Below are positions 1 to 10,255 of a stretch of DNA of 64,000 nt, piece by piece. The DNA is from Euphorbia lathyris (lineage: Eukaryota > Streptophyta > Magnoliopsida > Malpighiales > Euphorbiaceae). Under the pieces are notes generated by a model, which worked only from the letters and a program-made list of their open reading frames with translations, was not told the origin of the DNA and searched no databases. Both the position numbers and the translations under genes were made by a program. Within the stretch, counting starts at the first letter, position 1. Each line of letters starts with the position of its first letter. The stretch is from NCBI RefSeq assembly GCF_963576675.1, contig NC_088916.1, positions 49,291,001-49,355,000 of the forward strand, given 5' to 3'.

Positions 1-201
1 TCAATTTGAGGTGGTGACGATGTGATGGTCTATTTGAGCAAGGAGGGACTCATGAATGCTCTGAGTAGCAAGCTTAAACCGAGAAGGTATGAGCCATACA
101 AAGTGATCAAGAAGGTAAATGGAAATGCTTATCATATATCCCTTTCCAATTGGCTCGGGAAAATGTCACCCTCATTCAATATGCGGGATTTGAGCCCATG
201 A
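1..201 (+). pseudogene. 3' end of a Ty3/gypsy polyprotein (integrase C-terminal tail)
   Basis: From base 16 the plus strand reads DDVMVYLSKEG, then SKLKPRRYEPYKVIKK, then NAYHISL, ending with a TGA at 199-201. This is the typical layout of the tail of plant Ty3/gypsy integrases, the SH3-like module after the catalytic core. The preceding FEVG lies in another frame, so there is a one-base slip near base 14. The rest of the element lies upstream of the window. Family knowledge: this tail contacts DNA during integration. Inference: an old fragment, not expressed as protein. Confidence 0.8.
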
Positions 202-885
202 AGCCGGAAGGAATCCTTGAGATGACACGAAACAAGTTAGGGTCCAACTCTTTTGAAGAATGAGTGAATGATGAGGACATTTTCGATATGGGCCCATGTG
301 ATATAGCAAAGAGGATCCAAGCTGAAAATGTCACTCACACGGCGTGCTAGTCAAGTCACACACCATGTGAGGCTGTTACTAGGATTGGGAGAAAATGACT
401 CTTGCACGAAGACGGTCAGACCCTCCTCTATACGTCGAGCCACTATCCCACTCGGTGTGTCACTTGACTCACACACCGTGTGGGTTAGTTGGCACGACGT
501 ATGGCCCTGAAGCTGCATTCCGACTAGTTTAAAGACAATGCTAATTTCTCTGCCTAGATTCTAATTATTAATGTTTTGCCACTCACTTTTTACTTTTTTC
601 CATTTCGGGTTATTAACCCAAATACCATTTATCCTTTTTGTTCCTCTATTATCCTAGGCTTTGTTCTTAAGGATGCAACTCTAATGGGGTCTTATTGTCT
701 TTTATAAGGGTTATAGATGCTCTTTAATTTGTAAAAGATGCATCTTTTTATCAATCAATCAAAACCTAGCCTCCATGGAGCTTGTTCTTAGTAACTTGGG
801 ATTCGCTCCTTCAAGCAAAGGCTTGAGAAGAACTTTCTTTGTGGATTTAAGATCAAAATCCTCAATCGACTACCGATCTGTATAA
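202..885 (+). mobile_element. 3' untranslated region and LTR of the same Ty3/gypsy element
   Basis: No reading frame of note. At 330-490 short direct and inverted motifs around CACACGGYGTG recur. From about 650 the sequence looks like an LTR R/U5 region: a short transcript leader, a run resembling a poly(A) signal (tcaatcaatcaaaacc near 750), then a region ending near 885. The exact LTR borders were not found because only one LTR is in the window. Confidence 0.5.
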
Positions 886-1078
886 AAAAATATGTCTAGT
901 ATAAGTCACTTCATGACTATATTGACGGTAATGTTATAAATCTTGATATCTTATTTGAGAAGTATAAGACTGTGGAAGAAGAAGATGATGTAAGTGGAGG
1001 AGGAGAGGGAGAGGAAGAACAAAAAGTGGAAGGATAAGAAGAGGAGGTAGATGATAAGGAGGAGAATAGGAGAACGAG

Positions 1079-1333
1079 ATGAGGTGTAAGAATAGTGAAG
1101 ATGTATGTGAGGAAGCACAATCAAAGATGGAAGAAGATAAAAGGGAAAGACTTCATATACTAAAGTTAAAGTTAGAAGTTAAGGCGGAGGTTGTGCCAGA
1201 GTTGATGGAAAAGATGGCAGACATGAGGGAAGCGCATAGTAAAGAGATGACAAAGTTGAGGGAGGAGCATATGAGAGAGATGACAGAGTTGAGGGAAGAG
1301 CATATGAGAGATATGGTGGAGATGAGGGAATAG
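1079..1333 (+). pseudogene. Coiled-coil remnant with repeated Met/Arg/Glu heptads
   Basis: An 84-codon frame, rich in Glu, Lys, Met and Arg, contains near-identical tandem segments of the form KLREEHMREM / ELREEHMRDM. It would form a charged coiled coil. The flanking DNA (960-1070) is GA-rich and could be the same frame, interrupted by a TAA near 1037. Function not recognised. It lies just upstream of a Ulp1-like remnant on the same strand, so it may be part of the same decayed transposon-borne gene. Confidence 0.3.
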
Positions 1334-1849
1334 TAGAAGGAAGAGCGGTAGAACAAGAAAATTCTCAACACGCGGTATATCAAGTTGGCGATGACACTGA
1401 GGAGCAACAAAAGACTCCCATGATGGTAGATGGCTTAAACTGTTGAATACTGTTTTTATGAAAAATAAATACTGTTTTTATGAAAAATAGATGACTTAAA
1501 TTGTTTTCGTTGATTATATATGCTTTGACAATATGATACTTTGGAGCAACAAATGAATCTGAGTAGTGTTGATGCTACGAAATCCATATTTGTGCTTTCG
1601 GTATGTTGAATATTAGTTATGATAATTTGTATGTTGAATATTAGTTATGTTAAAAAAATTAAACTGTTTTTATTTATGTTTTGATAGTATGATACCTTAG
1701 AGTAACAAATGAATCCGAGTAATGCTAATGCTATAAATCCATAGTTGTTTAGGTACATAATTTATTTATAGGATTTTGACATTTTGTCTGTTGATTCCCT
1801 TAAAATGTTTTGGTTGATTTTGTTTTTTAGGATGAGATTGAAAGTTCCA

Positions 1850-2900
1850 TGTAAGAGGAAGAGGTGGAAAGCCCATAGTAGGTGATATTATTGAAGGGGT
1901 CCGGGAAATGAAACCTTCAAAATACGTGATTTCACCTTTCACTTTTTCGGACAAGAGACCTAAGAGTGAGAAGAAGATCCATGAGAGTATGCTTATTGGA
2001 GTAAAAAACAAACCCCAAAAATGGATTGATCGGCTTGATTATGATGATATTGTGCAGTACGAGACCTGAAAAAGTAAAGCCGCTGCAAAAACTACCAAAG
2101 TTGTGGGAGGAAAATCATATCTATATATGTACTTGAAATGGTTTGAGGCCTTTGAGACGTTTGACACCTATTGGGACGGAGAGGTAAGGACAATTTCAAA
2201 TTAGATGTTGTTGTGATTGATTGTATTATTTTATATGTTATTGTGATTAATTGTATTGTCTTATATATTGTTGTGATTGATTGTATTGTCTTATATGTTG
2301 TTGTGATTGATTTTATTGTTTACTTGAATCATCACATCGATGCATTCCTTTTGACTATTGAAGCATCAGTCTCCCGAATATGGTTTACATGTAGATTGGA
2401 CTACGACTGATAGCCAATCACCATATGGAATCACCATATGGATGCTTGGAAAGAACCCTGATATGCAATATATTTTTGGAACGATCAACGATAACAAGGC
2501 AACATATACGAGACATTGGAATGAAGTAAAGATGGTGTACTTGCCTATTTGTGTCAAGTTAAATCATTGGATACTAGGGGCTCTTGATATGACGGTGATG
2601 CATCTACATATACACAATAGTTTGATTGCAGACGATAGTGGTGCATCACTATCCGACTTCCTATCCAGGCACCTCTCGATCCTTTCTAGGGCCATTGCAA
2701 AGTCCAGATATTAGCCGAGCCTGAAGGATATTCAACCCATAACTTGGAGTAAACTTACGAATACTCCAATAGGTGACGGGCTCGAACATTTGTTGCGTAT
2801 TCGTTGGTGTTTTCACACAATATTTATCTGCTCGAAGGTCATTTACATTTACCCTAACAGATTGAACTTTTTTCAATATCGTAGTGTGCTTGCGCTGCTT
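1850..2900 (+). pseudogene. Degraded Ulp1-like (C48) cysteine protease, Mutator-type transposon cargo
   Basis: Scattered plus-strand pieces fit plant Ulp1-domain proteins carried by Mutator-like elements. At 1860-2070 a piece contains SPFTFSDKRPKSEKK and QKWIDRL. At 2358-2700 a piece reads HWNEVKMVYLPICVKLNHWI, matching the Ulp1 core pattern 'W..V..VY.P....HW.L', whose His is catalytic. A later piece (2700-2880) is in another frame. Stops at several places and a 30-bp minisatellite inside the region show it is broken. Family knowledge: Ulp1/SENP proteases cleave SUMO conjugates, and plant MULEs often carry such genes. Assignment to a MULE is inference, since no terminal repeats were found. 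Confidence 0.55.
2206..2318 (+). repeat. 30-bp minisatellite, about 3.7 copies
   Basis: The unit is about ttgtgattgattgtattgtc plus ttatatgttg, repeated with a few substitutions. When translated it gives a hydrophobic I-V repeat, which explains an otherwise tempting short frame here. Confidence 0.8.
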
Positions 2901-3044
2901 CGTATGAAACATTATTCGTTGGACTAGGATTAATAATCTCTTTTTGGAACATTTTTAGAATAATGAACATTAGTGATCGATATTGTAAAGTTTTGGATAT
3001 ATATAATAACATATTGGATTTTGTGTTTGATATTGTTTGAATGT

Positions 3045-3655
3045 TCAGTTTTGAGTGCTATTGTGGTTGCTATTGGAGAAGACGATGATATTGTCTTCTT
3101 CTATCTTCTGGACTGGACTGCTTTTGACTAGACCTTTAATTTGACAAAGGCCCTTGTACTTTGGAAGTAGTCTGTTAACTTGAGGAAAAATCCTCGATCG
3201 GAGCACTTCCCTGTGAGGTGCCGTTGGGATCGGCCGGGGACACTCCGATGCCAAAGTCAGTAAGATGGATCAAGGAAACCAACGGAATTGACAAGAATGG
3301 TGAGAATGTGTGTGTACCTTGATAACCTAGGGGGTCAGGCTATATATAGCTGGGAAGTTGTAACCTTCAAGTAACTAGAAAGTCTCCATTAATGCCTCAT
3401 TAATGGCGGTTACGGGTTATTCTGAACCTAGCGGATTAGCTAATTAATAACTCATTAATGATCTTTTATGGCCGAGTCAGCGGCCAGCCGTTATAGAGGC
3501 GAAGGGAGAGATTCACCCTATAGGTCCGCCAGCGGATCTCTCTGAGCTGATCTGGGGAGATCCGTCAACCAGCTTCCTTTTGGAGACCACTTCGCGGCGT
3601 ACTTTAAGGTGAATACCCCTTTTGGTCCTCAGGATAATATCTCAATGTTATCATA
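3045..3655 (-). mobile_element. Minus-oriented LTR (solo LTR or LTR fragment), probably Ty3/gypsy
   Basis: Read on the minus strand this segment has an LTR layout. It starts with a purine-rich stretch (ccaaaaggggta, near 3625), then a GC-richer U3, a TATA-like 'gctatatatagcctgacc' near 3335, and a downstream leader with 'gactttggcatcggagtg' and 'ccccggccgatccc'. That leader wording is familiar from plant Ty3/gypsy LTRs. No coding region is attached on either side, so it is either a solo LTR or a fragment. The borders are approximate. Confidence 0.5.
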
Positions 3656-3904
3656 GTCTAATATGTATGTCTTTGTGCAATTTTTACTACTTAAACAAAA
3701 TTATTAGTACATAAGGACATATATTAATTCTGAATTTTAATTATTTGAAGGATCTATTTTCTTAATTGTAATTTTAATATCAAAACTTTATTAAAATTGA
3801 GTTTCAACAATTTCTCCCATTATTTAATTATTTTTCAAGTCTCATACGCTATGCATAATTTTTCTTTTAATTATAAAAGAGTATTACTTTCCTAATGTAT
3901 CATT
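3656..3904. other. AT-rich spacer, nothing recognised
   Basis: AT-rich sequence with no frame, repeat or RNA signature that I can support. Confidence 0.5.
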
Positions 3905-4299
3905 GGCCCTGTTTGGTAAAGAGCGTTTTGGGATAAAAAGAGCGGTTTTGACCAACTTTAGCGGTTTGACCACTGAAACCGCTGATTGGAGTGTTTGGTG
4001 GAGAGAGATTTGGGAGAGAGTTTTGGAATGAAAACGCTAATTTAGAAAAAGCTCATTTTAGGAGCTTTTTCAATTAGCGTTTTGCAATATTAAAATTAAT
4101 GGACTTCTTTAATCCTAATAGATAGACTCCTCCTCCAATATTAAAAAAAGAAATGCCCTTATTCATCTTTTTGCACAAACCGCTATTATCAATCAGCCAA
4201 TTTTTACCAAACAGGTCTACACAAACAACTAGTCAAATCAGCTAACAACTAATAGCTAATGTAATCAACTAACAGCTAACAGCTAATTCCCAAACAGGG
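3905..4299. mobile_element. MITE with CCCTGTTTGG terminal inverted repeats
   Basis: The left end reads ggCCCTGTTTGGtaa and the right end is its reverse complement (ttcCCAAACAGGG). A perfect 5-bp direct repeat TCATT (3900-3904 and 4300-4304) flanks it. It is about 395 bp long with no coding capacity. The interior carries further inverted 'agctaac' and 'gcggttt' motifs. Such ends occur in plant hAT and PIF-type MITEs; superfamily left open because the flanking repeat is 5 bp. Confidence 0.65.
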
Positions 4300-4304
4300 T
4301 CATT

Positions 4305-5092
4305 ATTTATTATGGCTTAAAATTATTAAATATAAAATAAATTAAATATTTTATTCATTAAAATGAGGTATATAAGTAAAGTATAAACAATATTGAATGT
4401 CTTATTGTTGGGTGTGTAAATACTTTTTTTTTTTTCCATATATGCTAGTATAAAATTTCTCAATGTTTTCTTATTTGTTTATTTCCTACCAGCCAATAAT
4501 TCAGCCACAAATTATTAGATTCTAGAATATTAAATTAATTAATTGCTCTCCATAGGTATAGACAGATTGAAGATTGGCTTTTGGCTTTCTATATTTTTGG
4601 AAATTTGTGACAACAACAATAGTATTTATTATCTGTTTAATTAATTCATCTATGTCGGTTTGGCTTAACAATCAATCAGTTGCATGTGATTCTAGTCATA
4701 TACAAGTAATGGAAGACTCTAACTCACAAGTCTATGTTTTAGAGCATCAATTCTATTTTTAAAATACTACAGTATTTTTTCAAAACATTTTAGCAGACCA
4801 ACAATTGTAAGTATCATATTACACCTAATATTACATGGAGGTGTGCACATTTGAAAATTTTATTATTACACCAAATAGTTGGGATTCAAATATTTAATCA
4901 TCGGGGACGGAACTAAAACTCTGAATGAGTTGGGACTCAAATGTTTAATAATAAAATTTTCAAAACATTAATAAGAAAAATAATTATATCTAAAAGCATA
5001 CAACTAATATTACATTTCAATATATGTACTAGTCCTAATTGCTCCTATTTATAATTAGCCGTTTGCTGATATAGATAGACAACAATTATTAG
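4305..5092. other. AT-rich spacer, nothing recognised
   Basis: Low-complexity AT-rich DNA. A 62-codon frame at 4574-4762 has no recognisable motif and I do not call it a gene. Confidence 0.5.
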
Positions 5093-5101
5093 TTGATTTT
5101 T

Positions 5102-5650
5102 GGGTTAAGGTGTAAAAATATCCCTAACGTTTTGGATCAGGAGCAATTTTACTCCTAACGTCTAAAATGGTGCAATTTTGCCCCTAACGTTTGTAGCCAA
5201 GAGCAATTTTACCTTTAACGTTGGTAATTTGGATCAATTTCAGACACTATTATAAAACACAGATATTTTTGTTCATTATTTTGCACAAATTGCATATCAA
5301 TTCATTCTAAAAAAAAGGATTTCATGTTTTTTGTAATTTAATAATAGAATTGGAGATTAATATTTATAAACTTAATGAATTTTTTGAACTTTTTTTTGTC
5401 TAATTTATACAAAAGACTATATTTTTTTTATTATTTTCACATCCCAACATATGTTTATGATTTGTTACTAATAAAATGACGCACATGTGAAGTGTAGATG
5501 ATAAGATTCATGACCGAGAAGATAGTTTGATGAATTATTTCTGAAACTGACTCAATTTATCAACGTTAGGGGTAAAATTGCTCTTGGCTACAAACGTCAG
5601 GAGTAAAATTGCTCCTGCCCCAAAATGTTAGGGGTATTTTTCCTTAATCC
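5102..5650. mobile_element. Mutator-type MITE with long inverted repeats and a perfect 9-bp TSD
   Basis: The element is bounded by TTGATTTTT on both sides (5093-5101 and 5651-5659), a 9-bp target site duplication as expected for Mutator-like elements. The arms (about 5102-5230 and 5560-5650) are inverted copies that start GGGTTAAGG / GGATTAAGG. They carry repeated 'gagcaattttactcctaacg' style units. The AT-rich centre has no coding frame. It is non-autonomous and depends on a transposase supplied elsewhere. Confidence 0.8.
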
Positions 5651-5659
5651 TTGATTTTT

Positions 5660-7040
5660 ATTTAAAAAACAATTGTTAAAAAAAAATAGAAACAAATAAT
5701 CACTTAATAATGACGAGAATTGAATCCTGCAATTAGTAACAAGCCGCAAGTGAATCCTGCTATTATACATCTTCCGCCTAAACCAAGATGGTATGTTCCG
5801 CAATCTCTCCCACTTCCACAATTCCGCTGCAGCAACAAAAGGGCTAGTAAAAAAATTCCCACCAATTTCTGGCAGCTAGTCCCCTAGTTCTGACCCTGGC
5901 CATTGTGTAATATAATTTCTCCGATGTTAACAGATGGATGACTTTTGGCACATCGCATTAAGCAGCCAATGGTTCAAATCCAAACTTTCGAAATTGGAAT
6001 AAGATTGGATAGAAGATATGATATGGGTCCACGTCCACCTGTGTTTTGGTACAAGATTGATTGTCAAACTCTGTTTTAATAAGTTGTACATATTAATTTG
6101 CCCATACTCTCTTCTCTACTATAGCCATCACTTCCCATTTCTCTTAGTCCATTTAGTACACCTCCCACTTAAATAAATAAATAAATAAATAAGTAGAAAT
6201 AAAATATTAAAATAGTCTCAAATTTCTTTTGAGAGATCTAAGTTAAACTTTACCTATAAAATAATATAATTTTAATTTCTAACATAGCATAATTAAAGAT
6301 TTCACCAATAGTTAACCCCTCTACAACTACTCTTCAAAATTTCCAATTCCTAGGGATTAACTACACAATTATCTTAAGTTTGTTTTTTCTAGTAAATCCT
6401 TTAATTACGTTATTTAACAAATGTTGAAACTGAAATTATATCGTCTAATACGCGTTAGATAAATTAACTCTTTCCTAAAAATCTTGATGCTATTTTGATA
6501 ACTTAATCTAAATTAAAAAGTATATAATACACGAGTTTTTAAAAAATACTAGGCAATAGTAGGGCAAGCAAATAGCCCAAAAATTAATCATATTTATATT
6601 TATATAAAAGGAAAGTACAAAAAAAAAAATGTTTGTAGTTCCCTAATTGCAAACAGATGGATGTGGTTTTAAAATTTGCAAATAGAAATATGTGACATGT
6701 TTCTTTCACAAAACAAAGTATTTGAAATTACGATGTTAAATTTTGATGACAATCCGGAGCAATTTTTTAAATTAGATTTACATATTGACAAAACACAACC
6801 ACTAAAATCGAATTGCAGTTGTGTAAAATTAAATTAAATATCAATTTTTATATAAAAGAAAAACTTAAATATCAATTTAGTTCACAAAATTGTCAAATTA
6901 GATAAACCACAAACATTTTTTTTCCGTACTTTTCCCTTTTTATAATTTTTAATCAATAATTTATTATATAAATACAATTGAAATATAGATTATACTATAT
7001 AAAAAATAATAATAATATACTAGATTTAAGATAGAAATGC
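5660..7040. other. AT-rich spacer with a short (AAAT)n microsatellite
   Basis: No gene recognised. A run of about five AAAT units sits at 6172-6192. The rest is unique AT-rich DNA with no frame of interest. Confidence 0.5.
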
Positions 7041-7190
7041 TGGGGTTCGAACCTTAGCCTCCTCACCTACACTCCACACTGCTTACCACTGAGACAATTA
7101 CTTTTCTTGTGTATTTTGCCGCGCGCTGATTAATATACCAATGCCCTTGTAGCTTCTATTGTTTAATATTTGATGCATGCACTTATTAAT
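7041..7190 (-). repeat. Left outer arm with RNA polymerase III box-like motifs
   Basis: Inverted copy of 14414-14562. On the minus strand it contains a perfect box-B-like GGTTCGAACC and, upstream of it, a box-A-like stretch (tctcagtggtaag). Confidence 0.7.
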
Positions 7191-7520
7191 ATTGATTAAA
7201 TTCGCATAATAATTATTAATAGAAAAAAACAAATGTGCATAATAATTAATTATTAATAGAAAAAAAACTAAGAACATCCTCTAATTTCTTATTTATTTAA
7301 TTCCTCTATATTTTTGTAACTTATGTTTTAAATTGTTAAGGACGATGTTCTAAATATTGTTACATATGTTCTAAACTTTATAATTTGTGTTCTAAAAATT
7401 AAGATAATGTTTTAAAAAAATAGTAAATATATGAGCCATTTTTTTTGTTCAAAAAAAAAAACTCACATTCTAAATAACATAACGTATGTTCTAAAAAACA
7501 TAACATATGTTCTAAAGTTT

Positions 7521-7976
7521 ATAGTTTGTGTTCCAAAAATTAAGTATAATTTTCTAAAAAAAACAGTAGATATCTGGATCGTTTTTTCACTTGTTCTATA
7601 ATATAATTTATAACTCATGTTCGAAAAAACATAACACGTGTTCTAAAAAACATAACGTATGTTCTAAAAAATATGTCGTACGTTCTAACTTCATAGTTCG
7701 TGTTTTAAAAGTTAAAATATATGTTATAACGTATGTTTTAAAAAATATATAGTTTGTGTTCTAAAAATTAAGTATAATGTTCTAAAAAATCAGTAGATAT
7801 CTGGATCGTTTTTTCATTTGTTCTATAATATAATTTATAACTCATGTTCGAAAAAACATAACACATGTTCTAAAAAACATAACGTATGTTCTAAAAAATA
7901 TGTCATACGTTCTAAACTTCATAGTTCGTGTTTTAAAAGTTAAAATATATGTTCTAACGTATGTTTTAAAAAATAT
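7521..7976. repeat. 228-bp tandem duplication
   Basis: Two adjacent copies (about 7521-7748 and 7749-7976) share the order 'agtttgtgtt', 'agtagatatctggatcg', 'ataactcatgttcgaaaa', 'cataacgtatgttctaaa'. Within each unit 'gttctaaaaa' recurs many times. Non-coding. Confidence 0.8.
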
Positions 7977-8173
7977 ATTTTCTTATATAACATAAATTAC
8001 AAAAATATAAAGGAATTAAATAAATAAGAAATTGGAGCATGTTTTTGGATTTTTTTCTATTAATAATTCATTATTATGGACATTTTCTTTTTATTAATAA
8101 TTCATTATTATGCAAATTTTTTTTTCTATTAATAATTTATTATTATGCACATATAATCTCTCTCTCTGTGGCG

Positions 8174-10222
8174 ATGACGAAGGCGACTGCGAAGGGAAGG
8201 GTGGATTGGTCGGTGAAGGCGGGCGGAAGGCCGGTGTTGGATCTGGCGAGTCCGGTTGCGGGGCGCGGGCTGGGTGCAGATCTGGTACAGGAGGAGGCTT
8301 GGGCGGCTGATGATGGGAGATCAGAAGGATCTCCTCGGGGTAGACGGCGGAGTAACGAAAGACCGAGGAATCGGTCCAGGGATCGTAGTAGATCGGAGTG
8401 GGCTGATGGTGGGGAGGCAGATCTGGTTAATTCGGTGCCTGTTTCGGTGGTTGGGGTGGCCGATCTGGATCAAGGAAGGGAGGGTTCTGCGGCTGCCGCG
8501 TCTGGCGTTGGGGAAGGAGAAGGTCCGATGTTTTCGGCTGTGGACCGTGGGGTTGAGCAGAACGTTGTGATGGGGGGGACGCGTCCTGCGCTTGGTGCTC
8601 TGGGAGTGCCGGCAGCACAAGCAGGGTATTCTTTGCGGCTTGCGCAGGCCGCGCTGGCCGCGCAGGCCGTGCTTGCCGCGCAGGCCACGCAGGCAGCACA
8701 GGCCGCGCAAGCCGCGCAGGCATTTGTGCCGGGGGACTTAAGTCTTTTACTTCCGGGACAAACTATGGAAGGTGTTTCATCCCCAGGCACTCGGGTTACT
8801 CAGGGCCAGCATGCCCAAGGTTATCAAAAGGATGGGGGAGCTCCCTCCTGGAGGGATAAGTTGTTAGGGGTGGTGGAGGAGGAACCCATGATGGAGGAGG
8901 ATACTTTTGAGAACGATGATGGGGATTTTCTCTCCGATTCCGATTCTGAGGATGGTCAGCCTGAGAACCCTTTGTGTCCTAGGATCCGTCTTTCCTCAGA
9001 AGACAAGCGGGTCATGAGATCCAAGTGGAAATTGGCATTAATTGTCACTGTTTTGGGGAAAAGAATCAGTTTCAACTACTTTGCCCAGAGGATTCAGGCT
9101 CAATGGGCTAAGAAAGGGAAGGTTACCATCACTGACCTTGATAATGACTATTATGTCATTAGATTCACAAGGGCTGAGGATTACAATGCGGTGGTCAATG
9201 GTGGACCGTATATTATCTCCAATCATGTTTTGGCTCTGAGACCTTGGGTCCCAAATTTTGACCCCCATGACTGCTCTGTTAACAGAATCCTTACTTGGGT
9301 TAGGTTCCCAGGCATTCCTCTTGAATACTATAGTGATAGATTCCTGAACAAGATTGGTAGCCTGGTTGGTAAGGTCCACCATGTCGATAAGACTACCATT
9401 GGGGCAGTAAGAGGCAAGTTTGCCAGGGTCTGTATTGATATTGATCTTGCTAAGCCTCTTCTTTCTCAATTCTGTATTCAGAATAAGGTTTTTCATATTG
9501 AATATGAAGGTATACATAATATCTGTTTTGAATGTGGTATGTTTGGCCATACATTTGAGGGATGTCCTAAGAAGAGGAAGGAGGCGGAGGAGTTGATGCA
9601 ACCTATCATAGGTGGAGCTGAGAAAAGTCAAGGGGAAGAAAGGAGTTTTGGGCCATGGATGCTGGCCAAGAGGTCAGTGAGAAGGAAGCCAAGTGCTAAT
9701 GTTAGTTCTATTCATCCGCCAGATATTAGTCGGAAGATGACTACGCTCCAGATTGCCCCTGAGATCAAGGTCAGACCCCCGGATATCAAGAAGAGGAGTG
9801 AGGCTGGTGTGGTCTCAGCTTCTGGCTCGGGGTCTAGGTTCGGTGTCTTGTCCCTGGAGGAAGGTCGGGAATCGGACCCTTCCAATGAACAGATTGATTT
9901 GAGCATGCCTGGTCTGGAATCGGTCGAGCCTATTTCTAGTCGGGGTAAATCTATTAATCCCCTCTTTGTCTCTGATGCTAAGGATAAAGGGAGCTTCCAG
10001 TCTCACCTTTCTACAGGGGAAGGGTCGAGTAGTAAGGTTGTTTCTCTGAATCCTCCTGTGGATGCTCCTATTGGAAAAGCTATAGGAGTGAGTAAGATGA
10101 ACATGAAGAAACTTAAAGTGAAACCTAAGAAGAACCTTAATGGGTTAGACTCTTGGGCTAAAAGGGGACCTTCTGGGACTTCCTCTAGGCTCTCAGGAGC
10201 CCCGAATAAATACCTGATCTAG
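8174..10222 (+). CDS. LINE ORF1 protein (DUF4283 plus zinc knuckle)
   Basis: 682 codons from the ATG at 8174. I prefer this start to an in-frame ATG at 8041 because the 45 codons between are translated palindromic AT repeat. The N-terminal third is rich in Gly, Arg and Ala, with an AQA-type run near residues 155-185. A DUF4283-type domain follows at about residues 285-400 (FNYFAQRIQAQW, VVNGGPYIISNHVLALRPW, WVRFPGIPLEYY). A CCHC knuckle CFECGMFGHTFEGC sits near residues 450-463. The tail is basic. Family knowledge: LINE ORF1 proteins bind the element RNA and form the ribonucleoprotein. ORF2 starts 33 bp after the stop. Confidence 0.85.
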   Translation: MTKATAKGRVDWSVKAGGRPVLDLASPVAGRGLGADLVQEEAWAADDGRSEGSPRGRRRSNERPRNRSRDRSRSEWADGGEADLVNSVPVSVVGVADLDQGREGSAAAASGVGEGEGPMFSAVDRGVEQNVVMGGTRPALGALGVPAAQAGYSLRLAQAALAAQAVLAAQATQAAQAAQAAQAFVPGDLSLLLPGQTMEGVSSPGTRVTQGQHAQGYQKDGGAPSWRDKLLGVVEEEPMMEEDTFENDDGDFLSDSDSEDGQPENPLCPRIRLSSEDKRVMRSKWKLALIVTVLGKRISFNYFAQRIQAQWAKKGKVTITDLDNDYYVIRFTRAEDYNAVVNGGPYIISNHVLALRPWVPNFDPHDCSVNRILTWVRFPGIPLEYYSDRFLNKIGSLVGKVHHVDKTTIGAVRGKFARVCIDIDLAKPLLSQFCIQNKVFHIEYEGIHNICFECGMFGHTFEGCPKKRKEAEELMQPIIGGAEKSQGEERSFGPWMLAKRSVRRKPSANVSSIHPPDISRKMTTLQIAPEIKVRPPDIKKRSEAGVVSASGSGSRFGVLSLEEGRESDPSNEQIDLSMPGLESVEPISSRGKSINPLFVSDAKDKGSFQSHLSTGEGSSSKVVSLNPPVDAPIGKAIGVSKMNMKKLKVKPKKNLNGLDSWAKRGPSGTSSRLSGAPNKYLI

Positions 10223-10255
10223 GGTTTGGGCTTGTGTTAGTAGTCTTCCTTTCTG

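Noticed and set aside
2171..2410. Hydrophobic 79-codon frame (possible membrane protein)
   Set aside because: It translates a 30-bp minisatellite; no start context or homologue is apparent.
4574..4762. 62-codon frame with a hydrophobic start
   Set aside because: No homology recognised, no promoter or conserved context; chance frame in AT-rich DNA.
8321..8790. Overlapping minus-strand frames rich in Arg, Pro and Ala
   Set aside because: They are shadows of the GC-rich start of LINE ORF1.
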